From: Novosphingobium pentaromativorans US6-1
GTDB taxonomy: Bacteria > Pseudomonadota > Alphaproteobacteria > Sphingomonadales > Sphingomonadaceae
Assembly (NCBI RefSeq): GCF_000767465.1
Contig: NZ_CP009291.1
Span: 1,054,001 to 1,118,000 of the forward strand
DNA length: 64,000 nt
Direction: 5' to 3'
Positions 29,334-36,356 of the stretch are shown in pieces. The notes under the pieces are model-generated. The model was given only the letters and a program-made list of their open reading frames with translations, was not told the origin of the DNA and ran no database searches. A program made the position numbers and the translations under genes. Numbering within the stretch: the stretch's first letter is position 1; each line of letters starts with the position of its first letter.

Positions 29334-30047
29334 TCAAGGTTTTCTGATCACCTTGGTCTTGTAGACAGTTTCTTTAACGTCGCCGACTGTGCGTTCGACA
29401 CCGACCCACATATCTTTGCCGTCGCCATCGTATTTCGCGCTATCAGTGAGCTTCTTATACGAACGCGAGGAAATATAGACGCACCACGGATAGTTCCGCA
29501 CATCGGAAAGCTTGGCCGAGAATGCCGGTGCTTTTCCTATCCAAATGAGATCGTTATTATTTCTGATGCCAGCGCGAACGGCGCGGGCCACACCCACGTC
29601 GATCCCTACGCAGTGGGTGATTTGCAAGTCGTTGTCGCGCACGGATTTAAATTTTTCCCGTGCTTTCGGCGCGATGATCTTTTCAACGACGTAGTCTATC
29701 TCTCTCGCGCAGTTCGCAGCGTTGCTGTTTGGCGTGTCTCCGATAAAGACCCCCATCACGCGATCACCGTCGAAGCTGCGAATCTCTCCGCCCCAGGCCC
29801 TGATGAGGCGGGTGGCAACGTCAAGATAGGCCCGGATAATCTTCGCCGTCGTTTGCCATTGGCAAACGCGGGCAAGGCGAGACGATCCAGCCAAATCGGC
29901 GTAGAGGAACACAGCATCGAGCTTCACGGCACCGTTGCGGAGCGTCACGCTGTCGGAATCCGGCACGGTACGACCCTCGCGCTCATCCCAGGCGACGGAA
30001 AAAATGTCATCGACGGAATCGCTCAACGTATCGACGAAAGAAGACAT
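29334..30047 (-). CDS. pycC: Pycsar-type class III nucleotide cyclase
   Basis: A 237-residue single-domain class III cyclase. The two metal-binding aspartates are present: Asp51 in YADLAGSS and Asp95 in FDGDR, with an IGKAP segment further on. Cyclases of this size paired with a cyclic-nucleotide-binding TIR or membrane effector are the core of Pycsar, where the cyclase makes cCMP or cUMP on phage infection. Here the partner effector lies directly upstream, 20 bases away, on the same strand. Substrate choice (UTP or CTP) cannot be read from the sequence by eye. GAGG precedes the ATG. It is the last gene of the operon. Confidence 0.85.
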   Translation of the reverse strand: MSSFVDTLSDSVDDIFSVAWDEREGRTVPDSDSVTLRNGAVKLDAVFLYADLAGSSRLARVCQWQTTAKIIRAYLDVATRLIRAWGGEIRSFDGDRVMGVFIGDTPNSNAANCAREIDYVVEKIIAPKAREKFKSVRDNDLQITHCVGIDVGVARAVRAGIRNNNDLIWIGKAPAFSAKLSDVRNYPWCVYISSRSYKKLTDSAKYDGDGKDMWVGVERTVGDVKETVYKTKVIRKP

Positions 30048-30067
30048 TCGGACCTCACATCAAGCAA

Positions 30068-31003
30068 TCAGCGGGCGCGCCTGTCGGTGAACACGCCTTC
30101 CTTTTCAATGTGCTCCTTCGCTTCGATGCAGGCGTTGCGCACCGTGCGCTTCATTTCATCGTCGGAGCCGGTCCGATATCGCAACGTGGTCAAACCTGCG
30201 GCATCGCTCGGCAGACGAACGCCGTCATCGGCGCAAACCAGAAGCATTGATCGCCGACGCCCCAGCACACCGAGAGAAATCCCAAATTCGAGATGGACAT
30301 TGTCACGAGCAACTTGATGGGTTTCGCCTCGCATGGTGAGGGTGTCATCCGCACCGACAACGGCAATCGTGAAGTCGGACGATTCAATCGCGTCCATCAG
30401 CGAGCTTATGGGATAATCGGAAATGCCGAATGTCCCTTTATCCCACAGTTGAACTGCAATTTCCTTGGAATCGAGATTTCGCACGATTTCATTCGCGACA
30501 CCGATCTTCTCAGATGACGAAATCACGAAAATTCTAGGAATGTCATTTGTTTGCCCAATGCCCTTGTTTCGCTCGTCAAGCCGTCCTGCGACCACATCAA
30601 GCATCCGCTTCAAATAGGCAGGGCTATCGCGTGTAATCTCATCCAGCACAGTGCGCTTGAGGCGAAGTACTAGCGCCTCGCCGATCGCCGAAACGGTAGC
30701 CGTGCGAGGCCGCGCTGGGGATGTACCAGTAAGCTCCCCTACATGCGTACCAGCCTCGCGTACCGTCTGCGGACGCCCGTTGATGGTGATCTGCATCTTT
30801 CCGGCAAGAATGAGAAACAGGTCGTCGTCCCAGTCGCCTTGCTTGATGATGACATCGCCATCGGCAATTTCCTGCAACACCCCGGCGGCAACAATCTGTT
30901 CGGCAAGGTCCTTGTCATTCGCGACCAAATCCTGGCCGCAAACCGCTTCTATGAGCCTACCTTTTTTTTCGTCTCCACTAAATCTATCCAGCAATGCGCC
31001 CAT
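30068..31003 (-). CDS. pycTIR: Cyclic-nucleotide-binding TIR effector (PycTIR-like)
   Basis: A 311-residue two-domain protein. Residues 30-145 form a cyclic-nucleotide-binding domain with a phosphate-binding cassette (GELTG...RPRTATVSA, Arg100). Residues 155-290 form a CAP12/Pycsar-type TIR domain (RIFVISSSEKIG..., candidate catalytic Glu207 in DAIESSDF). In Pycsar such effectors are activated by the cyclic pyrimidine signal and destroy NAD+, stopping phage growth by killing or arresting the cell. The ATG at 31003 has GGAG at ideal spacing; a GTG at 31036 overlapping the previous gene is the alternative. Confidence 0.86.
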   Translation of the reverse strand: MGALLDRFSGDEKKGRLIEAVCGQDLVANDKDLAEQIVAAGVLQEIADGDVIIKQGDWDDDLFLILAGKMQITINGRPQTVREAGTHVGELTGTSPARPRTATVSAIGEALVLRLKRTVLDEITRDSPAYLKRMLDVVAGRLDERNKGIGQTNDIPRIFVISSSEKIGVANEIVRNLDSKEIAVQLWDKGTFGISDYPISSLMDAIESSDFTIAVVGADDTLTMRGETHQVARDNVHLEFGISLGVLGRRRSMLLVCADDGVRLPSDAAGLTTLRYRTGSDDEMKRTVRNACIEAKEHIEKEGVFTDRRAR

Positions 31004-31020
31004 AGTATTCTCCAATCCTT

Positions 31021-31743
31021 TCAGCGTAATCCGCACAACTTCATTTTACCGCAACAAGTTTCGCCCAAAGCGCGGGCATCCTGCCAGTATTTTTCAAGAT
31101 GAAACTTCCTCTTCTGCTCACAAGAGACAAGTTCCAGCATTAGCGTCCGCTTCTTGCAATCCTTGCGCACAATCGGCCACTTGCGACGACTTTTGTGCTT
31201 GCACCCTCTTGGGCATGGCGCCCGACCGTTGATCGGGTTGCCCTTCTTGTCGAAAAAACGAAGATTGGGATCGGTGATCCATGAGGGCTCGCCCAGATAG
31301 GCGGCGGCGTATTCCTCTTCAAAGCCAAGCTCGCGTGCCGCGATGAGCGCCTTTTCGTGCCATTCGCCTGCACCGCCATGGTCGAGCGCGTGCGCTGGCG
31401 GCCAGATACCTGTCTTTTCGGCAATCGACTGGCAGCAAAGGTACTGTCTTAGTTGCTCCCACCATTGAATGGCCGTCTCGTCCGATACCACTTCGAGAGT
31501 ATGCAGGCCCAGACAAAAGGTCTGATCGCGTTGTATGTGGCGTTCGGGACAACGGGCCGGGAATTTTGTGCCGGGAGATTCTTCCCTAACGCTGAGCGTC
31601 GAATATCCCTGTATGTGCAATTTGACGCCGGAGCCCGACCAGAGAGTGCCGGGCACATACGCTGTGCCTACAAGAAACAGCGACGACGATGTTTCTATCG
31701 AAAACCAGGCGGGGCATTTGCCTTCTAAATGACGGGATGGCAT
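31021..31743 (-). CDS. E2-like (ubiquitin-conjugating-fold) candidate with Cys-rich tail
   Basis: A 240-residue protein. The N-terminal 110 residues carry a pattern I associate with prokaryotic E2-like proteins: RCPERHIQRDQTFCLGL (His69, Cys77) followed by a WW..L..YL helix. The C-terminal part has clustered cysteines (Cys177, 181, 196, 208, 230, 231, 237) in a zinc-ribbon- or SEC-C-like arrangement. No E1 (ThiF) or ubiquitin-like partner is encoded nearby. It lies between the tandem cyclase and the TIR effector with a 6-base gap upstream and 17 bases downstream, so it is clearly co-transcribed. The E2 assignment is by pattern only; a metal-binding regulator is the main alternative. Confidence 0.6.
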   Translation of the reverse strand: MPSRHLEGKCPAWFSIETSSSLFLVGTAYVPGTLWSGSGVKLHIQGYSTLSVREESPGTKFPARCPERHIQRDQTFCLGLHTLEVVSDETAIQWWEQLRQYLCCQSIAEKTGIWPPAHALDHGGAGEWHEKALIAARELGFEEEYAAAYLGEPSWITDPNLRFFDKKGNPINGRAPCPRGCKHKSRRKWPIVRKDCKKRTLMLELVSCEQKRKFHLEKYWQDARALGETCCGKMKLCGLR

Positions 31744-31749
31744 GGCCAC

Positions 31750-33327
31750 TCACAGCTTCGCATGTGCCCTCATTGGCTCGGGTGCGTGCGCGCGCATCGG
31801 CTCCGCCTGCACAGACGAAACGTAAGGCGATGCCATTGTTCCCAGAAGCATTGCCGACGCATCATAATCCATGTTGGAAATGACGCGCTCACTCCCAAAG
31901 ATTTGCCGAACGGCGGCAGGCGCAACCGCATAGGCCTTCTCGCCTATCGCGGTTTCCGTTCCTGTGCACCGGCGCTGTTCGTTCTCCGAAACGCAGGTGG
32001 CGCGGCTTGTCGCAGTCCTGACGCTGGCCGCACCGCGAAGCCCGATGCGGCAGATTGGTGTCGGGCCGAAGTCGATGCCGATGGCAAGGCCGAGGCCCGC
32101 GATACCTGGCAAGGCCATCTTGCAAAGATCGAAGGAGGAACGAATACCACCTGCCGCGTTCACTGAGGCACGGATGGAATCCATCGCGTTGGTCTCGCGA
32201 GAATTTCCCTCTGCGAGAAGTCCGTGCACACAATCGCCGACGAAACGCACTTTGCGGCCCCCAAAATCTTCCCGCAGCACAGCAGCCATCTCGGCGCGGA
32301 GCACATGCAGATTGGCAACGGCTTCAGCTACATTTCCGGTCTGGATGGCGTGATCCACATAGGCAGTGAAACCGTCGATGTCTGCGAATATCGAGGCCAG
32401 TGGCATGCGTATCGCGTTGCTGGGGGGATGCTCGGCAAACACGATGTCCTTGAGCGGCGGTTCCTTATGGTGAAAGCGGAAGGCTGCATCTGAAGCCTGC
32501 TCGGGATATTCGCGGCGCTTCATCTGAGTTTCAAAATCAATATAGGCTTTCGCCAGACGCGTGTCGGCATCGAATGTCTGGCCTCGGGCACTGACGCCCT
32601 CTTGCAGAAATCCTGTTTCCACGGCCTTTGCCAGAGCGGTGAAGGAAGTTGGCGCGTTCTGGTCTCTCGCGTGCTGCACACGATTGCTGAGAAAGATGCC
32701 TTCTTCGTCTCCGTCAGCGAGCTTGGCCGCATGGTTTGCAGGGCTACCGATGAAAAGGGGGTCGGGCTCGTCACGCTTGCCGCTATCGATTGCCACCGCC
32801 GGGCCGCTGTCTATGCCGACCCCCACCGCCGTTTGAAACTCGGGGAAATCGTTGCCGAGGCGTTCGACCATCTGGCGAAATGCCGCTGCAAAAGAGATTG
32901 CCTTGCGAATGCGCTCCGGTTCGTTCTCTCGCCCTTCGGGGGTGAGCACGACAGCATGGAGACGTGAGCCGTGGAAATCGACGCGCTGGATTTCGAATTC
33001 ATCGATAAGGCTGTCGCAGGCACTGTAGTGTGTATGCAGGAATTCCAAAGCGCGCCGATGGCTCGCTTCGGTCTCAATGCCAGCGTCTTCAAGGACACCG
33101 TTGAAATCGATGAGGTTCGCATAGATATGCGCACCGTGCGTTGTGATGGCGCGGTTGCGGGGTACACGAAGAATTGCGAGCTTATCGTCGGTAAGCCCGC
33201 CGCTCGCCTTCAGAAGTCGCCTTTCACCCAGATACCGGGCAAAATCCTCGACGACAATTTCACCTTGCGGAACGGTCTCTTTGAACCGCTGGATGCGTAG
33301 TGCTGCACGTTCCTGATTCCAGGCCAT
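31750..33327 (-). CDS. Tandem class III cyclase-like protein
   Basis: A 525-residue protein with two cyclase-like domains. Domain 2 (about 305-485) keeps the metal aspartates: IFADIDGF with Asp316 and FVGDC with Asp365, plus AIGIDFGP. Domain 1 (about 60-235) is related (IYANLIDFNG, VGVGIDSGP, FIGSPANHAAKLA) but has Asn71 where the first metal aspartate should be, so it is probably inactive or ligand-binding. The very C-terminus repeats EPMRAHA twice. The stop TGA lies 6 bases before the next start. It could make the signal itself, modulate the small cyclase, or sense a nucleotide. Tandem cyclases are not part of the minimal two-gene Pycsar. Confidence 0.75.
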   Translation of the reverse strand: MAWNQERAALRIQRFKETVPQGEIVVEDFARYLGERRLLKASGGLTDDKLAILRVPRNRAITTHGAHIYANLIDFNGVLEDAGIETEASHRRALEFLHTHYSACDSLIDEFEIQRVDFHGSRLHAVVLTPEGRENEPERIRKAISFAAAFRQMVERLGNDFPEFQTAVGVGIDSGPAVAIDSGKRDEPDPLFIGSPANHAAKLADGDEEGIFLSNRVQHARDQNAPTSFTALAKAVETGFLQEGVSARGQTFDADTRLAKAYIDFETQMKRREYPEQASDAAFRFHHKEPPLKDIVFAEHPPSNAIRMPLASIFADIDGFTAYVDHAIQTGNVAEAVANLHVLRAEMAAVLREDFGGRKVRFVGDCVHGLLAEGNSRETNAMDSIRASVNAAGGIRSSFDLCKMALPGIAGLGLAIGIDFGPTPICRIGLRGAASVRTATSRATCVSENEQRRCTGTETAIGEKAYAVAPAAVRQIFGSERVISNMDYDASAMLLGTMASPYVSSVQAEPMRAHAPEPMRAHAKL

Positions 33328-33379
33328 TCTACCTCACTCTCCGCAGCATCACAGGCTGCGCTTCCATTGTTGACCGCAA

Positions 33380-33613
33380 TCAGCCCTTTGGCGGATTGGG
33401 ATCGTTGCCATGGCTGTCGCTGCTGGCGATGCGGCCATCCTTATTGTGGATGCGGAATTCGGTGCCCTGATTGCGGCTGATCTCGCGACCCCGATCGATA
33501 GCTTCCCGCTTGGTGTCCGCATGTACGCTCGCGCGTCCTGCTCCACCCCGTTTCACGTCCCATCCGCCGTTTGGATTTGGTACGACGTGGTGGGACTTTG
33601 GCCCTTTGCCCAT
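33380..33613 (-). CDS. DUF2188-like small basic protein
   Basis: A 77-residue protein with the DUF2188 pattern: HHVVPNPNGGWDVKRGG, then an alanine/arginine helix ending in GREISRNQGTEFRIHNKDG. The function of the family is unknown. The ATG at 33613 has GGAG eight bases upstream; a GTG at 33643 would lie inside the promoter. It is the first gene after the promoter on this strand and only 53 bp from the tandem cyclase, so it may be the first gene of the cyclase operon. Confidence 0.7.
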   Translation of the reverse strand: MGKGPKSHHVVPNPNGGWDVKRGGAGRASVHADTKREAIDRGREISRNQGTEFRIHNKDGRIASSDSHGNDPNPPKG

Positions 33614-33645
33614 GAGCTGTGCTCCGTAAAGCTCGCGAGGCACAC

Positions 33646-33722
33646 ATTATACCTCTACTCCGAACATGCTTGCACAGTTGCTATTCGGCAGTCAAGCCTA
33701 TAAAATACCTCTACACCGAACA
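33646..33722. promoter_or_regulatory. Divergent promoters with two 17-bp operator-like repeats
   Basis: Two direct repeats, TACCTCTACTCCGAACA (33650-33666) and TACCTCTACACCGAACA (33706-33722), differ at one base. The first lies just upstream of and overlaps a minus-strand TATAAT (33651-33646) in front of the DUF2188/cyclase genes. The second follows a plus-strand promoter (TTGCTA 33678-33683, 17-bp spacer, TAAAAT 33701-33706) in front of the XRE gene. A repressor bound at these repeats would shut both promoters. The XRE protein encoded next door is the likely binder. Confidence 0.55.
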
Positions 33723-33744
33723 CAGCAAGGCGGGAGAAGCGGTT

Positions 33745-34068
33745 TTGGCAAATATCCTTGGGGAAAAGATTCGTAAGTTGCGCAAAGAGAAAGGATTGAC
33801 GCTGGACAAGCTCGCCGATTTAACGGGGTCGAGCAAAAGCTATATATGGGAGCTGGAAAACAAGAACCCTCCAAGGCCGTCTGCAGAAAAACTCGCAAAA
33901 ATTGCCGAACAACTTGAAACGACAATCGAGTTTTTACTCGACGAAGGTGATGAACTCTCGCAGGAAGATGCGGCCGATGCGCGTTTTTATCGTCAATATC
34001 GAAAGATGGATTCCGCGACGAAGGCAAAAGTGCGTCAGATCATAAAGCTTTGGGATGAGGATACATGA
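33745..34068 (+). CDS. XRE-family repressor (CapH/ImmR-like)
   Basis: A 107-residue protein with an N-terminal helix-turn-helix (GEKIRKLRKEKGLTLDKLAD...SYIWELEN) and a short acidic C-terminal tail. The best start is TTG at 33745 with GGGAG eight bases upstream; earlier codons would extend into the promoter. It overlaps the ImmA/IrrE-like peptidase gene by four bases (ATGA). Such pairs work as a switch: the peptidase cleaves the repressor on a signal such as DNA damage. Codon use is more AT-rich than in the tra operon, which points to recent acquisition with the defence genes. Confidence 0.82.
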   Translation: MANILGEKIRKLRKEKGLTLDKLADLTGSSKSYIWELENKNPPRPSAEKLAKIAEQLETTIEFLLDEGDELSQEDAADARFYRQYRKMDSATKAKVRQIIKLWDEDT

Positions 34069-34967
34069 CCAAGAGCTGGTCGCCGCAACGCTGGGCAAAC
34101 TCCATCACGACAATGCTCAATGCAGTGTACGGCGATGCACCGGAGCGTTTTCCGGTCAACATTCCACAGCTCGCCAAGGAATATTCAAAGCAGCGTTTCC
34201 CTGACGACCCGATCACGCTGGTGAAGGGTGCGTCCTTGCCGGGGTTCGATGGCGCGCTCTACCGCGCCCCATCGCCGAAGAAAGGTTGGGGGATCGTTTA
34301 CAACGATGCGATCAGGTCGCCAGGCCGGATCAATTTCACGCTGGGACATGAGTTCGGTCACTACCTGCTTCACCGCCTTGCATATCCCGATGGGATGGAA
34401 TGCGGCGACCAGGACATGGTGCGCTGGGACAGCGAATACGCACAGATCGAGCAACAGGCTAACGAATTTGCCGTCGGCCTGCTTATGCCTCTCGATGATT
34501 TCCGCAGACAAATCGACCCAAAAGCGAAACCCACCCTTGATGAGATCGGCGCTTGCGCTGCGAGATACGACGTTTCGCTGATAGCGGCGACGTTACGTTG
34601 GCTTCAATTCACCGAGCGCCGGTCCGTGCTCGTCGTTTCGCGAGACGGCTATGTTCTTTGGGCAAGATCGAGTGATCGCGCGCTCAAGACCGGTGCATAT
34701 TTCAAGACGGTTGGCCGCCCACCGATTGCGGTGCCCGCTCTGTCCCTCGCCGCGCGCTCCGATCCTCTGAATAGCAAGGGCGCAATCGAGCATGGCGCAG
34801 ACGTATGGTTGGCCGAGCCATGCGAGGAAATCGCCCTCGTCTCCGACCACTACGATTTCACGATCTCGCTGCTGCATCTTGGTCGAGCCGAAAAGCGGAC
34901 GTGGATGGACGAAGACGAGGTTGAAGATTCCTTCGACCTGATGCGGCGCAAGTTGCGCATTGAGTAG
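34065..34967 (+). CDS. ImmA/IrrE-family metallopeptidase
   Basis: A 300-residue protein with the zinc motif HEFGH at residues 95-99 and a following helix (EQQANEFAVGLLMPLDDFR) that supplies the third ligand region in this family. The C-terminal 150 residues form an extra domain as in IrrE or CapP-like proteins, where it may sense the inducing signal. It is translationally coupled to the XRE gene and most likely cleaves that repressor, releasing the divergent cyclase operon. The regulation is inferred from arrangement and from known XRE-peptidase pairs that control CBASS and ICEs. Confidence 0.85.
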   Translation: MTKSWSPQRWANSITTMLNAVYGDAPERFPVNIPQLAKEYSKQRFPDDPITLVKGASLPGFDGALYRAPSPKKGWGIVYNDAIRSPGRINFTLGHEFGHYLLHRLAYPDGMECGDQDMVRWDSEYAQIEQQANEFAVGLLMPLDDFRRQIDPKAKPTLDEIGACAARYDVSLIAATLRWLQFTERRSVLVVSRDGYVLWARSSDRALKTGAYFKTVGRPPIAVPALSLAARSDPLNSKGAIEHGADVWLAEPCEEIALVSDHYDFTISLLHLGRAEKRTWMDEDEVEDSFDLMRRKLRIE

Positions 34968-35168
34968 GGGCGTGGGGCACGACAGCTTTGTCCCCAGATC
35001 AGGCCGGTCGGTCCACCGTGAGAGCTTGATGAACGAACGGAAGGTTTCGTGAAGCCGATTTGAACGGCTGAACGACGGCCATGGCGGCGGTGTCGGACGA
35101 TATCCATTTCGCATGGCGCTTTACTGGCCCCATAGCATGGCGTGACATTGGCCAAGTTTGGCTTAGCG

Positions 35169-36356
35169 TCAGATCGAAATAAAGCGTGCTTGCTCCCGAT
35201 CATATCTAAGATCAGTCACCGTCCCGTCGCTGATCCGGGCCACGAGTTCGTCGATCGCATTTAGCGGCACGAGAAACCATTCGCGGGGCTGGACGGTCTT
35301 GCCGAACCGGTCCCCAGCAGACAGATCAAGCCGCGCTGGAGAAAGAGCGCGGTGAATCAGTCCTTCAAGCTTGCTACGATTGATGTTGTAGAGCTTGTAC
35401 TCGGCAACGACCTCGACATCGGCGAGTAGGAAGGTCGGGTCATTGCGGGCATTGGCGATCCGGCTTGCGATAGGTTGGCCCGTGACCCCGATCTTGTGGA
35501 TCAGCTCGCGGTGCTGGTCCACGTAAGGGTGAGCTGACTTGCTCCGCAGGACGTAGATCGTGCCGCTGGCAAGATCATCCGGCTCGGCAGTATCGCCAAA
35601 CAGAGGCCCAGCACTAAGCTCGGTGATGCGGCGCGCCGTATCGTCCCGGTACAGCGCTTTCTGGAAGGATCGCGACAGAACTGTCGCCTCGGTTCCGTTG
35701 TCGTAGATGACGCGGACACGGCGGTCCTTGCGCTCATACTGGGTAACGAAATCCTCGGTCGAGCCGGCGATATAGGCAAGCTGTCCGCCGACGATGAAGA
35801 AGTTGCCCGGCTGGATCTCCGCCAGGGTGACCTCGGTCTGATCAAGCACCTTGGCCTGCCGGGCTCCTGCCCTAAGGTCCGCCTGGGCCCGCTCGAACAG
35901 TCCCTTGAACTCCGCGAAATCCTTGCAAGGTTCACGGTTGGCGATCTCCTCGGCCGCCCGCTTCTCCGCGCGCGACGATACGTGGCGAAGTTGAGTAATG
36001 TCGTTGCCGGAACCGCTCGCGATGCCGAGTTCGGCGAGCAGGGCCTCGTCGTCGAGCGCCGCAGGTGCAGCCACAGGTGTCGCTCCGTCGAGAATGCCGT
36101 CGGCATCAAGCGGCGCTAGCAAGTCACGCGCTTCCGGCATGCCGCGAAGTTGGTCGAGACGCACGGCATAGAGCCGCTCAAAGATGTCGCGGTCGTCGCC
36201 ATGCTGCGGCAACCGGCCATTGTCGGCAACGAAGCGCTGAATGTCCTCGAACCCCGCGACAATCCGCTCTTGCAGCGGCGTGAGCGCGCGCTGCACCTCG
36301 GGCGTCATGTCGACGCCAAGTTCCGCCAGCAGTTCGAGGTCGCTCAGTTCAGCCAT
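35169..36356 (-). CDS. GIY-YIG nuclease-domain protein (T5orf172-like)
   Basis: A 395-residue protein. The C-terminal part holds a GIY-YIG domain: GTIYVLRS (about 265-272), HKIGVTGQ (287-294) and a helix YNINRSKLEGLIHRAL with the likely metal-binding Glu. The N-terminal 250 residues are unassigned; a short motif LLAELG occurs twice (residues 9-14 and 107-111 region). I start at the ATG at 36356, which overlaps the helicase stop; an ATG at 36395 is possible. It is the last gene of the methyltransferase-helicase operon and could supply the cutting activity. Confidence 0.78.
   Translation of the reverse strand: MAELSDLELLAELGVDMTPEVQRALTPLQERIVAGFEDIQRFVADNGRLPQHGDDRDIFERLYAVRLDQLRGMPEARDLLAPLDADGILDGATPVAAPAALDDEALLAELGIASGSGNDITQLRHVSSRAEKRAAEEIANREPCKDFAEFKGLFERAQADLRAGARQAKVLDQTEVTLAEIQPGNFFIVGGQLAYIAGSTEDFVTQYERKDRRVRVIYDNGTEATVLSRSFQKALYRDDTARRITELSAGPLFGDTAEPDDLASGTIYVLRSKSAHPYVDQHRELIHKIGVTGQPIASRIANARNDPTFLLADVEVVAEYKLYNINRSKLEGLIHRALSPARLDLSAGDRFGKTVQPREWFLVPLNAIDELVARISDGTVTDLRYDREQARFISI

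Noticed and set aside
29211..30317. Plus-strand frame of 368 codons across the cyclase gene
   Set aside because: It is antisense to the class III cyclase and the end of the TIR effector gene, shows no domain pattern and has no ribosome site.
29334..33327. CBASS as identity of the cyclase locus
   Set aside because: The cyclases show class III (adenylate/guanylate cyclase) motifs, not the GS...DxD signature of CD-NTases; effector and cyclase pair fit Pycsar instead.
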